From assembly GCF_003576345.1 (NCBI RefSeq), contig NZ_QWGB01000003.1, forward strand, positions 115,389 to 179,388: a stretch of 64,000 bases of DNA, in the 5' to 3' direction. Below the pieces are notes generated by a model. The model ran no database searches and was not told the origin of the DNA. It saw only the letters and a program-made list of their open reading frames with translations. Each line of letters starts with the position of its first letter. The stretch's first letter is position 1. The position numbers and the translations under genes are program-made. This stretch comes from Henriciella barbarensis (GTDB taxonomy: Bacteria; Pseudomonadota; Alphaproteobacteria; Caulobacterales; Hyphomonadaceae). Positions 27,369-38,115 of the stretch are shown here, piece by piece.

Positions 27369-30300
27369 TCAGGCTGCGAGCGTATCCACGCGCGATACAC
27401 CGGACGCCATCTTGAGGGCTCGCAGTGCTTCAAGCCCCGTCGCATAGACGGCTGGCAGCTTCATTGAAACGATCCGGCCATCGGCCAGCGGCAGCTCGAG
27501 GAATATCTCTCCCCGGTCCGCGCCCGGCGCATTGACCAGTCTTTCTGCCACGGCACCGAGTTCATCAAAGTTCGCGCCACGTGAAAGTCGCACGACCAGC
27601 GCTTTCGCCTTCTTGCCAATCCGGGCCTTCTCGATGGGCTTTACATGCTTCACCGAAAGACGAATTTCCTCTTCCTGGCGGCGCACATTGACCATGACGC
27701 AGATACTGTTTGCCGGCGACATCAGATCCCTGAAATTGTCGAGCACTTCGGGCATGACCATGAGCTCGACCTCGCCGGTCGGGTCAGACAGGGTCAGGAA
27801 GGCGAATTTGCCGCCGTTCCGCGCTGGCTTTTCCACGCGGCGGCGCACCACCCCGATCAACTCCAGCGGCCGTCCATCAACCGCGACATCGGCAATCTCG
27901 TTTGAGAGTGTGATGCGTCCGTCTTCAAGGCTGTCGAGGACGTCATCCAGCGGGTGACCACTCAGATAGAAGCCGACGGCGGCAAATTCTTCGTCGAGAA
28001 TTTGATGTCCGTTCCATGAAGACACTTCCTGGAGCGTCGCTTTCACGGCTGGCTCTGCATCGCCGAACAGCCCGCCCTGCCCGCCGGCGCGATCTTCCGC
28101 GGCTGACACCGCCATTGCAGACAACAGGTGCGCGGACGCCAGACAGGTGGCCCGGTTCGGCTCAATCGAATCGAAGCCGCCAGCGCGCGACAGCTGCTCG
28201 AAACACTTCTTGTTGACCGATTTTGGATCAACCCGCTCTGCAAAGTCATGCAATGACTTGAAAGGACCACGAACGGCGCGCTCAGCCTCCAGCTGCCGCA
28301 TGGCCTCAAGCCCCACACCCTTCAGCGCACCGAGGGCATAGACCAGCGCGCCATTCTCCACATCGAAATCGGCTGTCGACCGGTTCACATCCGGCTGGAT
28401 GATTTCAATCTCGAGGCGTCGACATTCCTGCACGAAGGCGGCCAGCTTGTCGGTGTTCTGGAGGTCGAGGCTCATCGACGCGGCGAGAAACTCGACAGGG
28501 AAGTGACGCTTCAGATAAGCTGTCTGATAACCGATGAGCGCATAGGCGGCGGCGTGCGACTTGTTGAAACCGTAACCGGCAAACTTCTCCATCGTATCGA
28601 AGATTTCATTCGCCAGCGGCGCCTCGATACCTTTGAGCTTCTGGGCGCCATCGAGGAAACGCGCGCGCTGGGCGACCATTTCCTCGACCTTCTTCTTACC
28701 CATTGCGCGGCGCAGAAGATCGGCCTCACCAAGCGAATAGCCAGCGATTTCCTGCGCCATACGCATGACTTGTTCCTGATAGACAGGCACGCCATAGGTC
28801 GCCTCCAGGATCGGTTCGAGATCCGGATGCTGGTAGTGGACGTTCTTTGGGTCTTCCTTGCCCGCCACATAGACCGGGATGTTGTCCATCGGGCCTGGCC
28901 GGTAAAGAGAGATGATCGCAATCACATCTTCGAGGTTGTGCGGGCGTACCTTGCGCAGCGTGTCGCGCATGCCCTGGCCTTCCAGCTGGAACACACCCAG
29001 CGTCTGGCCGCTTGCCATCAGCTCATAGGTCGCCGCATCATCCAGCGACTCCCATTCAGGACCGACATCGCGCCCATCGCGGCGAATGAATTTCAGTGCG
29101 CGATCGATAACCGTGAGCGTCTTGAGACCGAGGAAGTCGAATTTGACCAGGCCACCGGCCTCGGCCCACTTCATGTTGAATTGCGTAGCCGGAAGATCTG
29201 AACGCGGATCGTTATAGAGCGGCACAAGCTCCGTGAGCGGACGATCACCGATGACAACGCCTGCGGCGTGCGTACCAGCGTTCCGGTAAAGGCCTTCCAA
29301 CGCGAGCGCCGTCTTCAACAACTCTCCAACACGCGGGTCTTGAGCGACCTCGTCATCGAACTTCGGTTCGTCGTCGATCGCTTCCTGCAGCTTTGGCGGA
29401 TTGGCCGGGTTGAAGGGGATCAGCTTGGCCAGCCTGTCGACCTGGCCGTACGGCATCTGCATGACACGGCCGACATCGCGGACCACGGCCTTTGCCTGTA
29501 GCGTACCAAAGGTGATGATCGCCGCGACACTGTCTGCGCCATACTTGTCGCGCACATAGCGGATAACTTCGCCCCGCCGCTCCTGGCAGAAGTCGACGTC
29601 GAAGTCAGGCATCGAGACACGTTCCGGGTTCAGGAAGCGTTCGAAGAGCAGGTCGAAACGAAGCGGATCGAGATCTGTAATTGTCAGGACCCATGCCACG
29701 ACCGAACCCGCACCAGAACCGCGGCCCGGGCCGACAGGGATCCCCTGCTCCTTGGCCCACTTGATAAAGTCGGCAACAATCAGGAAGTAGCCGGGAAAGC
29801 CCATCTTCTTGATGATGCCCAGCTCATAATTGAGCCGCTCAATATAGGTTTCTTTGGGCGCGTAGAGCTGCGGCGCTTCGGCAAGGCGCTGCTCGAGCCC
29901 CTCCTCCGCCTGAACGCGCAACTCTTCAAACTCCGAACGTGAGCCGTCACCAAAGTTTGGCAGGATCGGATCATGCGTGCGCGCACGTACCGCGCAACGT
30001 TTTGCGATCTCCACCGTCGAGGCCACAGCTTCCGGCAAATCGGCGAACAGCTCGACCATGTCGGTCGGCGCTTTCAGATACTGATCCGGCGAGACCCTCT
30101 TGCGGTCATCCTGACCCAGATACTCACCATTCGCGATACACATCATCGCGTCATGGGCGTGGGCGTGCTTTGGATTGAGGAACCGCGCATCGTGCGTCGC
30201 TACGACCGGCAGACCCAGCTTGTAGGCCGCCTCCAGAAGGCCCGGCTCGCTTTCTGCCTCTTCCTGTAGGCCGTGGCGAGTAAGCTCGACATAGCAGCGC

Positions 30301-30788
30301 CCCGGATAGGCTTCGGCGAAACTCGACAGCGTCGCTTCGGCATCGGCCTGCTTGTTCTTCAGGATGTACTGCGCGGCCTCGCCTCGCATGCCGCCCGTCA
30401 GAAGGATCAGGCCATCCGTCTTTTCAAACAGGTGCTCTCTCTTCAGGCGCGGCACGCCATCCGCCGCCTCGAGATAGGCATAGGAGGACAGCTCCATGAG
30501 CCGCTTGTAGCCAATCTCATTCTGCGCATAGACCGACACCTGTGTCAGCCATTCCTGATGCCCACCATCGGTCACATCAAAGCAGCACGCCATGATCGGC
30601 TGCACGCCTGCGCCAGACAGTGTCTCGGAGATTTCCAGCGCACCGAACAGATTGTTCCTGTCGGTAACAGCGACAGCCGGCACGCCATTGCCAACGGCCC
30701 ACGCCTTAAGATCCTTCGGCGTAATCATGCTCTCGAGAAGCGAGAAGCTGGTACGCACGGCAAGGTGGATAAAAAGCGGCTCGGACAA
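27369..30788 (-). CDS. dnaE: DNA polymerase III alpha subunit
   Basis: Replicative polymerase of 1139 aa. An N-terminal PHP domain opens FIHLAVRTSFSLLESMI; the catalytic palm follows with GPGRGSGAGSVVAW and PDFDVDFCQERR (metal-binding Asp residues). Then come the fingers, a helix-hairpin-helix region and an OB fold (NGGKFAFLTLSDPTGEVELM). The start is TTG at 30788 behind GAGGAG with good spacing; no ATG matches the conserved N-terminus, so the TTG is well supported. Length is typical of the main DnaE, not the shorter error-prone DnaE2. lolD lies 55 bp upstream. Confidence 0.97.
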   Translation of the reverse strand: MSEPLFIHLAVRTSFSLLESMITPKDLKAWAVGNGVPAVAVTDRNNLFGALEISETLSGAGVQPIMACCFDVTDGGHQEWLTQVSVYAQNEIGYKRLMELSSYAYLEAADGVPRLKREHLFEKTDGLILLTGGMRGEAAQYILKNKQADAEATLSSFAEAYPGRCYVELTRHGLQEEAESEPGLLEAAYKLGLPVVATHDARFLNPKHAHAHDAMMCIANGEYLGQDDRKRVSPDQYLKAPTDMVELFADLPEAVASTVEIAKRCAVRARTHDPILPNFGDGSRSEFEELRVQAEEGLEQRLAEAPQLYAPKETYIERLNYELGIIKKMGFPGYFLIVADFIKWAKEQGIPVGPGRGSGAGSVVAWVLTITDLDPLRFDLLFERFLNPERVSMPDFDVDFCQERRGEVIRYVRDKYGADSVAAIITFGTLQAKAVVRDVGRVMQMPYGQVDRLAKLIPFNPANPPKLQEAIDDEPKFDDEVAQDPRVGELLKTALALEGLYRNAGTHAAGVVIGDRPLTELVPLYNDPRSDLPATQFNMKWAEAGGLVKFDFLGLKTLTVIDRALKFIRRDGRDVGPEWESLDDAATYELMASGQTLGVFQLEGQGMRDTLRKVRPHNLEDVIAIISLYRPGPMDNIPVYVAGKEDPKNVHYQHPDLEPILEATYGVPVYQEQVMRMAQEIAGYSLGEADLLRRAMGKKKVEEMVAQRARFLDGAQKLKGIEAPLANEIFDTMEKFAGYGFNKSHAAAYALIGYQTAYLKRHFPVEFLAASMSLDLQNTDKLAAFVQECRRLEIEIIQPDVNRSTADFDVENGALVYALGALKGVGLEAMRQLEAERAVRGPFKSLHDFAERVDPKSVNKKCFEQLSRAGGFDSIEPNRATCLASAHLLSAMAVSAAEDRAGGQGGLFGDAEPAVKATLQEVSSWNGHQILDEEFAAVGFYLSGHPLDDVLDSLEDGRITLSNEIADVAVDGRPLELIGVVRRRVEKPARNGGKFAFLTLSDPTGEVELMVMPEVLDNFRDLMSPANSICVMVNVRRQEEEIRLSVKHVKPIEKARIGKKAKALVVRLSRGANFDELGAVAERLVNAPGADRGEIFLELPLADGRIVSMKLPAVYATGLEALRALKMASGVSRVDTLAA

Positions 30789-30843
30789 GGCGGGCTCCTC
30801 TCAGGCGAGGATTATGCCCCGTTCTGTCGGTGAGTCGAAGGGC

Positions 30844-31533
30844 TCAGCCTGCAAAGGCTGTGAGTTTTCCAGCCTTCAGGGTCAGCACGCGATCCATATG
30901 CTGGTTGAGCGCCATGTTGTGGGTCGCGACCAGAACGGCAGCTCCCTCCATGCGCGCAATCTTGATCAGGCTGGCAAAGACCCGCTCAGTGGTTGCCGGA
31001 TCGAGATTACCAGTCGGCTCATCAGCGATGACCAGCTTGGGGTCATTGACCAGCGCGCGCGCGATCGCAACGCGTTGTTGCTCACCGCCTGACAGTGCGC
31101 CCGGCTGGTGCTGCACCCGTTCGGACAGGCCCATTTCGGCGAGCAATTCGCGCGCCTTTTCGCGTGCGAGGCTCCGCTTCACACCATTTACCATCAGCGG
31201 CATCGCCACATTGTCGAGCGCATTGAATTCAGGCAGCAAGTGGTGGAACTGGTAAACGAAACCGAGTTTCTCACGGCGAAGGCGCGTGCGAATGGCGTCT
31301 GAAAGGTTCAGGACACCCTGCCCATCTAAAAGGACCTCGCCGCCTTCAGCCCGCTCGAGCAAACCGGCCGTATGCAACAGGGTGGATTTACCTGATCCCG
31401 ACGGGCCGACCAGTCCAACGAGTTCGCCCCGGTTCAGCGTCAGGTCAGCATGATCCAGTACCTGAAGGAGGGTTGGGCCGGAGCGGTACTCCCGCACGAT
31501 GCCGCGCAGCTCAAGAACAGGTGCAACACTCAT
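30844..31533 (-). CDS. lolD: Lipoprotein-releasing ABC transporter ATPase
   Basis: Protein of 229 aa from the ATG at 31533 (MSVAPVLELRGIVREY). Walker A is GPSGSGKST, the signature is LSGGEQQRVAIARAL, Walker B is KLVIADEPTGNLD, and the switch His is in LVATHN. With the LolC/E permease it extracts outer-membrane lipoproteins from the inner membrane for LolA. The ATG overlaps the permease stop by one base (TGATG). The MacB/LolD subfamily is broad, but the partner gene and length support LolD. Confidence 0.93.
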   Translation of the reverse strand: MSVAPVLELRGIVREYRSGPTLLQVLDHADLTLNRGELVGLVGPSGSGKSTLLHTAGLLERAEGGEVLLDGQGVLNLSDAIRTRLRREKLGFVYQFHHLLPEFNALDNVAMPLMVNGVKRSLAREKARELLAEMGLSERVQHQPGALSGGEQQRVAIARALVNDPKLVIADEPTGNLDPATTERVFASLIKIARMEGAAVLVATHNMALNQHMDRVLTLKAGKLTAFAG

Positions 31534-32801
31534 CACTCGAACCTCAAAGCATCGACAGGGTCGAGACGTGCCGCGCTCCAGGCTGGCCAGATCGTCACGA
31601 GAATGGACATACTCATTGCCCAAAGGGTCGTGAAGACAGCCTCCGCCCAGTCGAGCTCCGCTGGCAAGCCGTCGAGGCCATAGACTTCTGCGTCAAAGAT
31701 ATCCCGTCCCAGAATGGAGCTCAGGAAGCCTTCGACCACACCGATATTCAGCACGATCAGCACGCCCAGCGCGAGACCGATCAAGGCGCCTGTCAGACCG
31801 AGGATTGCGCCAATCATGATGAAGACCCGCATGATCGCGCCGCGCGGCGTGCCAATAGTCCGCAGAATTGCAATATCGCGCGTCTTGTTCTTCACCAGCA
31901 TCACCACGCCAGTGATGATGTTGAGTGCCGTAATCGTGATGAGGATGAGCATGATGACCCGCATCATGCCGCGTTCGACATTGAGGGCATTGAAGTATGA
32001 CGCCCGACGAAGCTTCCAGTCTTCGACCCGAAGCCCGCCAGAGAGCGAGCGAATTTCGGCCATGACGGGTTCGGTCCGCATCGGATTATAAAGCCGCGCA
32101 TCAATCGCCTGATATTCACCGCGTTTGTTGAAGAAAAGCTGCGACTGCTGCATCGGCATAAGGACATAGAGCTTGTCCAGCTCAACACTTCCCGTCGTAA
32201 AGGTATCGCCGATCGTATAGGCTTTAGAGCGCGGCGTTACACCAAACGGTCCGGCGACACCCTCAGGCGCGATCAACGTGATCTTGTCGCCGATACGAAG
32301 CCCCAGATCCTGCGCCAGGAATGCGCCAATCAGTACGACATCACCGCCATTACGCCCTTCACCGAAGCGGGCTGCATCCGCCGTCGACTGGCCGCCTTCA
32401 AGATAAGGCAGATTACCAATATCTTCGCTTCGTACGCCGCGTACGATGGCGCCTGTCCGGCCATATTCCGATGTCGCGAGAACCTGTTGCTCAATGATCG
32501 GGAAAGCGTGTTCGACACCTTCCAGTTCAATGACCTCATTCGTCAGAATATCCACATCACTTTCAGGCAGACCGCCAACAGATACGAAGACATGTCCCTG
32601 GCCGCCCAGAAGCGCGTTCAGCAGCGTCGAGCGAAAGCCCGCCATCACGGACATGATGACGATAAGCGCCGTGACAGCCAGCATAATACCGAAGAAGGAA
32701 ATGATCGAGATCAGCGAGACGCCGCCATGCTGGCGGCGTGCACGCAGGTAGCGCCAGGCAAGTGCGCGCTCGACCTGACCAAATGGCGCAGCTTTCGCCA
32801 T
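31533..32801 (-). CDS. lolC: Lipoprotein-releasing permease (LolC/LolE type)
   Basis: Protein of 422 aa with one N-terminal membrane segment (about residues 25-50), a large periplasmic MacB-core-like domain and three C-terminal segments of the FtsX type. The N-terminal WRYLRARRQHGGVSLISIISFFGIMLAV is the classic LolC/E opening. Only one permease gene is present, as usual in alphaproteobacteria, where a single LolF-like protein can replace the LolC/LolE pair; the gene symbol is therefore approximate. Overlaps proS upstream and lolD downstream by one base each. Confidence 0.92.
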   Translation of the reverse strand: MAKAAPFGQVERALAWRYLRARRQHGGVSLISIISFFGIMLAVTALIVIMSVMAGFRSTLLNALLGGQGHVFVSVGGLPESDVDILTNEVIELEGVEHAFPIIEQQVLATSEYGRTGAIVRGVRSEDIGNLPYLEGGQSTADAARFGEGRNGGDVVLIGAFLAQDLGLRIGDKITLIAPEGVAGPFGVTPRSKAYTIGDTFTTGSVELDKLYVLMPMQQSQLFFNKRGEYQAIDARLYNPMRTEPVMAEIRSLSGGLRVEDWKLRRASYFNALNVERGMMRVIMLILITITALNIITGVVMLVKNKTRDIAILRTIGTPRGAIMRVFIMIGAILGLTGALIGLALGVLIVLNIGVVEGFLSSILGRDIFDAEVYGLDGLPAELDWAEAVFTTLWAMSMSILVTIWPAWSAARLDPVDALRFE

Positions 32802-34120
32802 CAGTCGGCCTTCACCAATTCAACGGCCTGTTCCAGCTTCATGTCGGACTTCTCACCCGTCTTGCGGTTCTTAACCTCGACCATGCCGGCCTCGACACCG
32901 CGCGGGCCGATAACGATCTGCCAGGGCAGACCTATCAGATCCATCCGGTTGAACTTGGAACCCGGACGCTCATCGGTCTCATCATAGAGCACATCCAGCC
33001 CCGCAGCCTGCAGCGCCGCATAAGCGTCATCGGCCACGCCAGAGACCGTTTCGTCCTTTGGCTTCATCGAGATCAGGCCCACATCGAACGGCGAGACAGA
33101 CTTCGGCCAGACAATACCATTCTCATCATGACAGGCTTCGATGATACCGCCGACAAGGCGGGAAACGCCGATGCCATAGCTGCCCATCTGAACGGGCACG
33201 TTCTCACCCTCAGAGGTTTGCACCGTGGCGTTCATTGCCTCGGAATATTTTGTGCCAAAGAAGAAGATATGGCCAACCTCAATGCCGCGGGCCGACACCT
33301 GGCGGCCCTCCGGTACCTTGGCGAACTCGGCCTCGTCATGCTTCTCCTCGGTCGCCGCATAGTATTGCGTGCGACGCTCCATGACGTCCGACAGTTCGCC
33401 ATCAAAGTCGAGGTCGAGACCTGGCGCAGGCACATCAAGCAGTGCGCCGTCACAGAAGACTGCGCTTTCGCCCGTATCTGCAAGGATGATGAACTCATGG
33501 CTGAGATCGCCGCCAATCGGGCCGGTATCGGCCTGCATCGGAATGGCGGTTAGCCCCATCCGGTCGAAAGCGTTGAGATAGGCGCAGAACATCTTCTGAT
33601 AGCTCCTGCGCGCGTCCTCTTCGGTCAGGTCAAATGAATAGGCGTCCTTCATCAGAAATTCGCGGCCGCGCATCACGCCAAAACGTGGGCGGATCTCATC
33701 ACGGAACTTCCACTGCGTGTGATAGAGGTTCAGCGGCAGAGCCTTATAGCTTTTGACATAGGCGCGGAAGACATCCGTGATCAGCTCTTCATTGGTCGGG
33801 CCGAACAGCATTTCGCGCTCATGGCGGTCAGTAATGCGAAGCATCTCCTTGCCATAAGCTTCATAGCGCCCGCTCTCCTGCCAGAGCTCGGCCTGCTGGA
33901 TCGTCGGCATGAGCATCTCAACGGCCCCTGCCCGGTCCATTTCCTCGCGGACGATCTGCTCGATCTTGTTCAGGACACGAAGGCCGAGCGGCAACCAGGT
34001 ATAGATACCGGCGCCATTCTGCCGGACCATGCCGGTGCGCAGCATCAGCTGGTGTGAAACGATGGCCGCGTCAGCTGGCACATCCTTGGAAACTGGCAGG
34101 AAATATCTGGACAGGCGCAT
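32801..34120 (-). CDS. proS: Prolyl-tRNA synthetase (short, editing-domain-less type)
   Basis: Class II synthetase of 439 aa from the ATG at 34120 ([15 protein letters not shown]). Motif 1 is in [15 protein letters not shown], motif 2 in [26 protein letters not shown] and motif 3 in [11 protein letters not shown]. The ~180-residue INS editing domain of E. coli ProS is absent, as in other alphaproteobacterial enzymes. The anticodon-binding domain closes the protein. Its stop overlaps the lolC start, so translation and lipoprotein export genes share a transcript. Confidence 0.96.
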   Translation of the reverse strand: MRLSRYFLPVSKDVPADAAIVSHQLMLRTGMVRQNGAGIYTWLPLGLRVLNKIEQIVREEMDRAGAVEMLMPTIQQAELWQESGRYEAYGKEMLRITDRHEREMLFGPTNEELITDVFRAYVKSYKALPLNLYHTQWKFRDEIRPRFGVMRGREFLMKDAYSFDLTEEDARRSYQKMFCAYLNAFDRMGLTAIPMQADTGPIGGDLSHEFIILADTGESAVFCDGALLDVPAPGLDLDFDGELSDVMERRTQYYAATEEKHDEAEFAKVPEGRQVSARGIEVGHIFFFGTKYSEAMNATVQTSEGENVPVQMGSYGIGVSRLVGGIIEACHDENGIVWPKSVSPFDVGLISMKPKDETVSGVADDAYAALQAAGLDVLYDETDERPGSKFNRMDLIGLPWQIVIGPRGVEAGMVEVKNRKTGEKSDMKLEQAVELVKAD

Positions 34121-34233
34121 TGAGACTGGCTCACTCCTAACAAGGCGGGTCGCGGCCCCCTGTGTTATTGTCAGTCGTTGCGATTGGCTAGAGTGCGCCT
34201 GCAAGCACGCAGCGCTTTTTCATGCGTCCCCGG

Positions 34234-34476
34234 TCAGGCACCGTAATAGCGAAGCAGCGGCACGACGACCAGGCCGGCGAGAACAGTACAAACGGCTGCG
34301 CCGATCGTCGCCCAGATCGCTTTCTTAGCCAGCATCGGCTCGGCAGGTGCGCCTTCTTCAGTGCCCTCGGGGATCTCCCCCGCTTCGAACTGGCCGCGCA
34401 CGCCGATAGGCAGGACGATGAAGAGACACATCCACCAAGAAATACAGAAGATGACGATACCGCCGACGAGAGACAT
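34234..34476 (-). CDS. DUF1467 small membrane protein
   Basis: Protein of 80 aa with two hydrophobic segments (about residues 5-25 and 55-77) around a short acidic loop. The pattern, including IFCISWWMCLFIVLPIGVR in segment one, is that of DUF1467, a small conserved alphaproteobacterial family usually found beside mce and proS. Function unknown. Its start ATG shares a base with the mce stop. A 113-bp gap separates it from proS and shows nothing striking. Confidence 0.85.
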   Translation of the reverse strand: MSLVGGIVIFCISWWMCLFIVLPIGVRGQFEAGEIPEGTEEGAPAEPMLAKKAIWATIGAAVCTVLAGLVVVPLLRYYGA

Positions 34477-34907
34477 TAGTGATCGCCCTTCGGCGTCTCC
34501 ATCAGCTCAACGAGGACACCGTTTGAATTCTTTGGGTGCACGAAGACGATGGGCGTGCCGTGAGCGCCAATGCGCGGTTCGCCAAGAACAGTCGCGCCGC
34601 GCGCCTTCATGACGTCAACTGCCTGGTGGATATCGGCCACTTCAAAGCAGACATGGTGCTGCCCGCCCTTCGGGTTCTTCTGGATGAAATTGTGGATCGG
34701 GCTTTCTTCGTTCAGCGGCTCGATCAGCTCGATCTGGCTGTTGGGCAAGTTCACGAAACAGACTTTCACGCCTTGCGCAGGCATATCGAAAGGCTCGGTA
34801 ATGTCCGTCGCGCCATAAAGCGTCTTGTACGTCTCGATCGCATCGGGGAGCGACGGCACAGCAACACCCACATGGTTCAGCGGGCCCAGTTTGAAGTCTT
34901 CAGCCAT
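34476..34907 (-). CDS. mce: Methylmalonyl-CoA epimerase
   Basis: Protein of 143 aa from the ATG at 34907, preceded by GAGGGATGAA; a GTG at 34919 would add four residues but overlaps rnj. Vicinal-oxygen-chelate fold with metal ligands expected in LNHVGVAVP (His), QHHVCFEVAD (His) and VELMET (Glu). It interconverts the R and S forms of methylmalonyl-CoA in propionate metabolism. Downstream of rnj, as is typical of the order in this class. Confidence 0.93.
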   Translation of the reverse strand: MAEDFKLGPLNHVGVAVPSLPDAIETYKTLYGATDITEPFDMPAQGVKVCFVNLPNSQIELIEPLNEESPIHNFIQKNPKGGQHHVCFEVADIHQAVDVMKARGATVLGEPRIGAHGTPIVFVHPKNSNGVLVELMETPKGDH

Positions 34908-34915
34908 TTCATCCC

Positions 34916-36595
34916 TCACACTCTCATAACCATGACATCGACCAGCGGTTTGCGGCCGAACGTTCGTTCGCAGGCTTTGCGAATGGCCCGCACCAGCGCC
35001 GTTTCAACTGCGTCGTCATTTAGGCGCTTTTTACGCGAAAGACCATCGAGCGCCTCGTCGCAGGCCGCCTCAATGGCATCGACGGACTCGTCAGCGAGGC
35101 TGCCATCCTCTTCCGACATGCCGCGAACTGCCAGATACGGACCGTCCGCAATACTTCCGGCTTCATCGAAGGAAACGCTGGCCGACACATAGCCGAACTT
35201 CGAGATCGCGATCCGCTCCTTCAAGCCTTCAGAGCCCGCAGGCACCAGCCGGTTGCCATCAAGGTGCAGCCTGCCGTGCGGGACCGTATCAATGACCTCC
35301 GCCTTGCCCGGCGCCAGCCGGATCATGTCGCCATTGCGGGGGGTCACAGCTTCCGGCACCTGCACGGAACGGGCAAAGCCAGCATGCTCGACAATGTGTC
35401 GGCGTTCACCGTGCACGGGTACGGAAATACGCGGGCGGACCCATTGATACATGCGCTCAAGCTCATCGCGCGCCGGGTGGCCGGACACATGGATGACGTC
35501 TTTCGTCATCCGGTCGGTGATGATGCGCACGCCCTTCTCTGCTAGCGCGTTCTGCATCTCGAAGATGCCTTTCTCATTCCCCGGTATGACCCTCGAGGAG
35601 AAGATCACCGTGTCGCCAGCGCCAAGCGAGACATGCCGGTGCGTATTTGCGGCGATGCGGCCTAGCGCAGCTCGCTCCTCACCCTGACTACCGGTACAAA
35701 GGATCAGGATGTTGTCAGCAGGGAAGCTGCCCACATCGGCTTCGTTGACAAGGTCAGGCAGGTTTTTCAGCACGCCGGTCTGCACAGCGGCATCTACAAT
35801 CTTGTGCATGCTACGCCCGGCGAGGCAGACGCTCCGGCCAGCCTGGCGCGCCGCTTCAATGACCGTCGCAACGCGCGCAACATTGGAGGCAAACGTCGCA
35901 ACGGCCACCCTGCCCTTCAGACTTCCGATCAGCTCAATGAGATTTTTGCGCACGGTCGCTTCAGAGCCGCTTTCACCGTCGACAAATACATTCGTGCTGT
36001 CGCAAATCATCGCGAGCACGCCTTCATCACCGAGCTTTTTCAGCCCTTCGATGTCCACGCCTTCACCGATCAGCGGATCCGGGTCGATTTTCCAGTCACC
36101 CGTATGGAGTATTGTCCCCACAGGCGTCTCGATGGCCAGGGCGTTCGGCTCCGGAATGGAATGGGTCAGTGTCAGATAGCGGACCTTGAACGGGCCAGCC
36201 TCAACCTCGCCTTCCAGGGGGACGACATTCACATCGACATGTTTCAGGCCGCGCTCTGCCAGCTTTCCGGCGACAAGGTGGGCTGTGAACGGTGTCGCAT
36301 AAAGCGGCGCGCGAAGCCGCGGCCAGAGCAGACCCACGGCGCCGATGTGGTCTTCATGCGCATGCGTCAGGAAGATCGCGTCGATCTGGTCAGCATGCTC
36401 GACGATGAACTCGGGATCAGGCGTGATCAGATCGATGCCTGGCGTGGTATCGTCGCCAAAGGTTACGCCAAGGTCTACCAGGATCCAGCGCCTGTTATGC
36501 GCCGGGCCATAGCCATAGGCATTCAGGTTCATACCGATTTCGCCGCAGCCTCCAAGCGGAAGAAAGACGAGTTCGGGCGTGTCCTTATTGGGCAT
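34916..36595 (-). CDS. rnj: Ribonuclease J
   Basis: Protein of 559 aa, a metallo-beta-lactamase/beta-CASP nuclease with 5'-exonuclease and endonuclease activity in RNA maturation and decay. Zinc motif [10 protein letters not shown] (HxHxDH), later ligands in [10 protein letters not shown] and HTGDWKID, the beta-CASP region around [11 protein letters not shown] and SGHPARDEL, and a C-terminal dimerisation domain. Its start overlaps the coaX stop region by 11 bp. Alphaproteobacteria commonly carry both RNase E and RNase J. Confidence 0.95.
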   Translation of the reverse strand: MPNKDTPELVFLPLGGCGEIGMNLNAYGYGPAHNRRWILVDLGVTFGDDTTPGIDLITPDPEFIVEHADQIDAIFLTHAHEDHIGAVGLLWPRLRAPLYATPFTAHLVAGKLAERGLKHVDVNVVPLEGEVEAGPFKVRYLTLTHSIPEPNALAIETPVGTILHTGDWKIDPDPLIGEGVDIEGLKKLGDEGVLAMICDSTNVFVDGESGSEATVRKNLIELIGSLKGRVAVATFASNVARVATVIEAARQAGRSVCLAGRSMHKIVDAAVQTGVLKNLPDLVNEADVGSFPADNILILCTGSQGEERAALGRIAANTHRHVSLGAGDTVIFSSRVIPGNEKGIFEMQNALAEKGVRIITDRMTKDVIHVSGHPARDELERMYQWVRPRISVPVHGERRHIVEHAGFARSVQVPEAVTPRNGDMIRLAPGKAEVIDTVPHGRLHLDGNRLVPAGSEGLKERIAISKFGYVSASVSFDEAGSIADGPYLAVRGMSEEDGSLADESVDAIEAACDEALDGLSRKKRLNDDAVETALVRAIRKACERTFGRKPLVDVMVMRV

Positions 36596-37370
36596 CAGGT
36601 CCTTTCCGGTTCCGGCGGTAGATCTCTAGCAGACCGGACTCCATCAGGGTCTGGTCATAGTGATCGATGGTCGCGCTCGCACCGTCAAATAGCGAGGCAA
36701 CGCCGCCTGTCGCAATTACTGTCATCGGCTGGCCGTATTCTTCCTTCACGCGCCTGACAAGACCGTCGATGAGGTCAATATAGCCCCAGAAGACACCGGA
36801 CTGCATCGCGGCTACGGTCGAGTCGCCGATAATTTTCTCAGGCCGTTGGATCGCGATCCGCGGCAGCTGCGCGGCTGCATCATGCAGTGCGCGCATGGAG
36901 AGGTTGATGCCCGGGCTGATAATGCCGCCCTCAAACCCGCCGTCCGGCCCCACGATGTCCAGTGTTGTCGCAGTACCGCTGTCGATAACGATCAACGCGC
37001 CAGGATAGGCTATATGCGCGCCAATGGCGGAAACCAGACGGTCAGCGCCGACCTGTTCAGGCCGCGGAATGCGGATAGGCACACCAAGCTCAACCGACGC
37101 CTCCCCGACAACCAGAGGCTCCGTCGCAAAATAGCGGCGCGCAAGATTTCGGAAGTTGAACAGCGCCTGGGGCACGACGCACGAAATGACGCAGGCGTCG
37201 ATGTCGTAGTTTGAGACCTTGCGCATATTCATGAGTGGCTCGAGCCAGACGATATAGTCGTCGGCTGTCCGGCGTGCGTCAGTAGCGCTGCGCCACATCG
37301 CCACCCAGTCGACGCCATCGTGAAGCGCGAAGACCGTATTCGTATTGCCGACATCAATCGCGAGCAGCAT
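36585..37370 (-). CDS. coaX: Type III pantothenate kinase
   Basis: Protein of 261 aa from the ATG at 37370 ([19 protein letters not shown]), first step of CoA synthesis. ASKHA fold: phosphate-1 motif DVGNTN, phosphate-2 motif [14 protein letters not shown], plus [11 protein letters not shown] and [11 protein letters not shown]. CoaX enzymes need a monovalent cation and are not inhibited by CoA, unlike CoaA. It overlaps birA upstream by 17 bp and rnj downstream by 11 bp. Confidence 0.96.
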   Translation of the reverse strand: MLLAIDVGNTNTVFALHDGVDWVAMWRSATDARRTADDYIVWLEPLMNMRKVSNYDIDACVISCVVPQALFNFRNLARRYFATEPLVVGEASVELGVPIRIPRPEQVGADRLVSAIGAHIAYPGALIVIDSGTATTLDIVGPDGGFEGGIISPGINLSMRALHDAAAQLPRIAIQRPEKIIGDSTVAAMQSGVFWGYIDLIDGLVRRVKEEYGQPMTVIATGGVASLFDGASATIDHYDQTLMESGLLEIYRRNRKGPDAQ

Positions 37371-38115
37371 GACCGCCAATCTCCTTCACCAGCTCTACAT
37401 CGCCTGCTCGAATGGTGTGCGTCTTGCCATCCGCGCACGCAAGCAGCAGCGCCCCGTCAGGGCCAACACCTTTGAAGATGCCGATCTGCGCATCAGCGCC
37501 TTTGCCGACCGTCACCTCTTCGCCCAATCCTTCCGCATATTTTTGCCAGTCGGCCAGCAGGCTTTCGAAATCGGATGAAGCCTGCGCGCAGCGCTTAACG
37601 AAAGCGTGGCGAAGCGCGTCGAGAAACATCTCGGCGGTGATGATCTGAGGCGCCCCAAGGTCGAGCAGGCTGGTTGCGGCTTGTCCTGCCCCGTCCGGAG
37701 CGAACCGCACATTCACACCCATACCGCAAGCGACCCAGCAGGCTTTTCCCGATGCGGCACCGGCCTCTACCAGGATGCCACTGATCTTCTGTCTGCTGGC
37801 GCGCACATCGTTCGGCCACTTCACCTGCAATTGACCGCTATCGATAAAAGCAGACGCTGCATCAAGAATGGCAAGGCCCGCCGCAAACGGATAGCGGGTG
37901 GCCTTCACCAGCCCGCCTTCTTCCTCGAAGAGAGCCGTTACGAACAGATTGCCTGTTGGCGAGTCCCATTGGCGACCCAGGCGCCCACGACCGGCGGTCT
38001 GCTTGCGCGCCGCGATCCAGACAGGTCCCAAATCATCAGCCTGCGCCCGTCGCCGGGCTTCTTCATTGGTACTGTCGATCTCGTCGAACCAGAGAACTGG
38101 TGCGTCTGGTCTCAC
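37354..38115 (-). CDS. birA: Biotin-[acetyl-CoA-carboxylase] ligase
   Basis: Protein of 253 aa that attaches biotin to acetyl-CoA carboxylase and other carriers. The biotinyl-AMP loop is [24 protein letters not shown] and KISGILVEA follow, then a small C-terminal SH3-like domain. There is no N-terminal helix-turn-helix, so it cannot act as the biotin-operon repressor as E. coli BirA does. GTG start at 38115 overlaps the nuoN stop as GTGA, tying it to the end of the complex I operon. Confidence 0.95.
   Translation of the reverse strand: MRPDAPVLWFDEIDSTNEEARRRAQADDLGPVWIAARKQTAGRGRLGRQWDSPTGNLFVTALFEEEGGLVKATRYPFAAGLAILDAASAFIDSGQLQVKWPNDVRASRQKISGILVEAGAASGKACWVACGMGVNVRFAPDGAGQAATSLLDLGAPQIITAEMFLDALRHAFVKRCAQASSDFESLLADWQKYAEGLGEEVTVGKGADAQIGIFKGVGPDGALLLACADGKTHTIRAGDVELVKEIGGHAARD

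Noticed and set aside
31473..32000. 175-codon plus-strand His/Asp-rich frame
   Set aside because: Antisense to lolC/lolD with the typical composition of a shadow of hydrophobic codons.
35804..36757. 317-codon plus-strand open frame
   Set aside because: Antisense to rnj and coaX, both certain genes.
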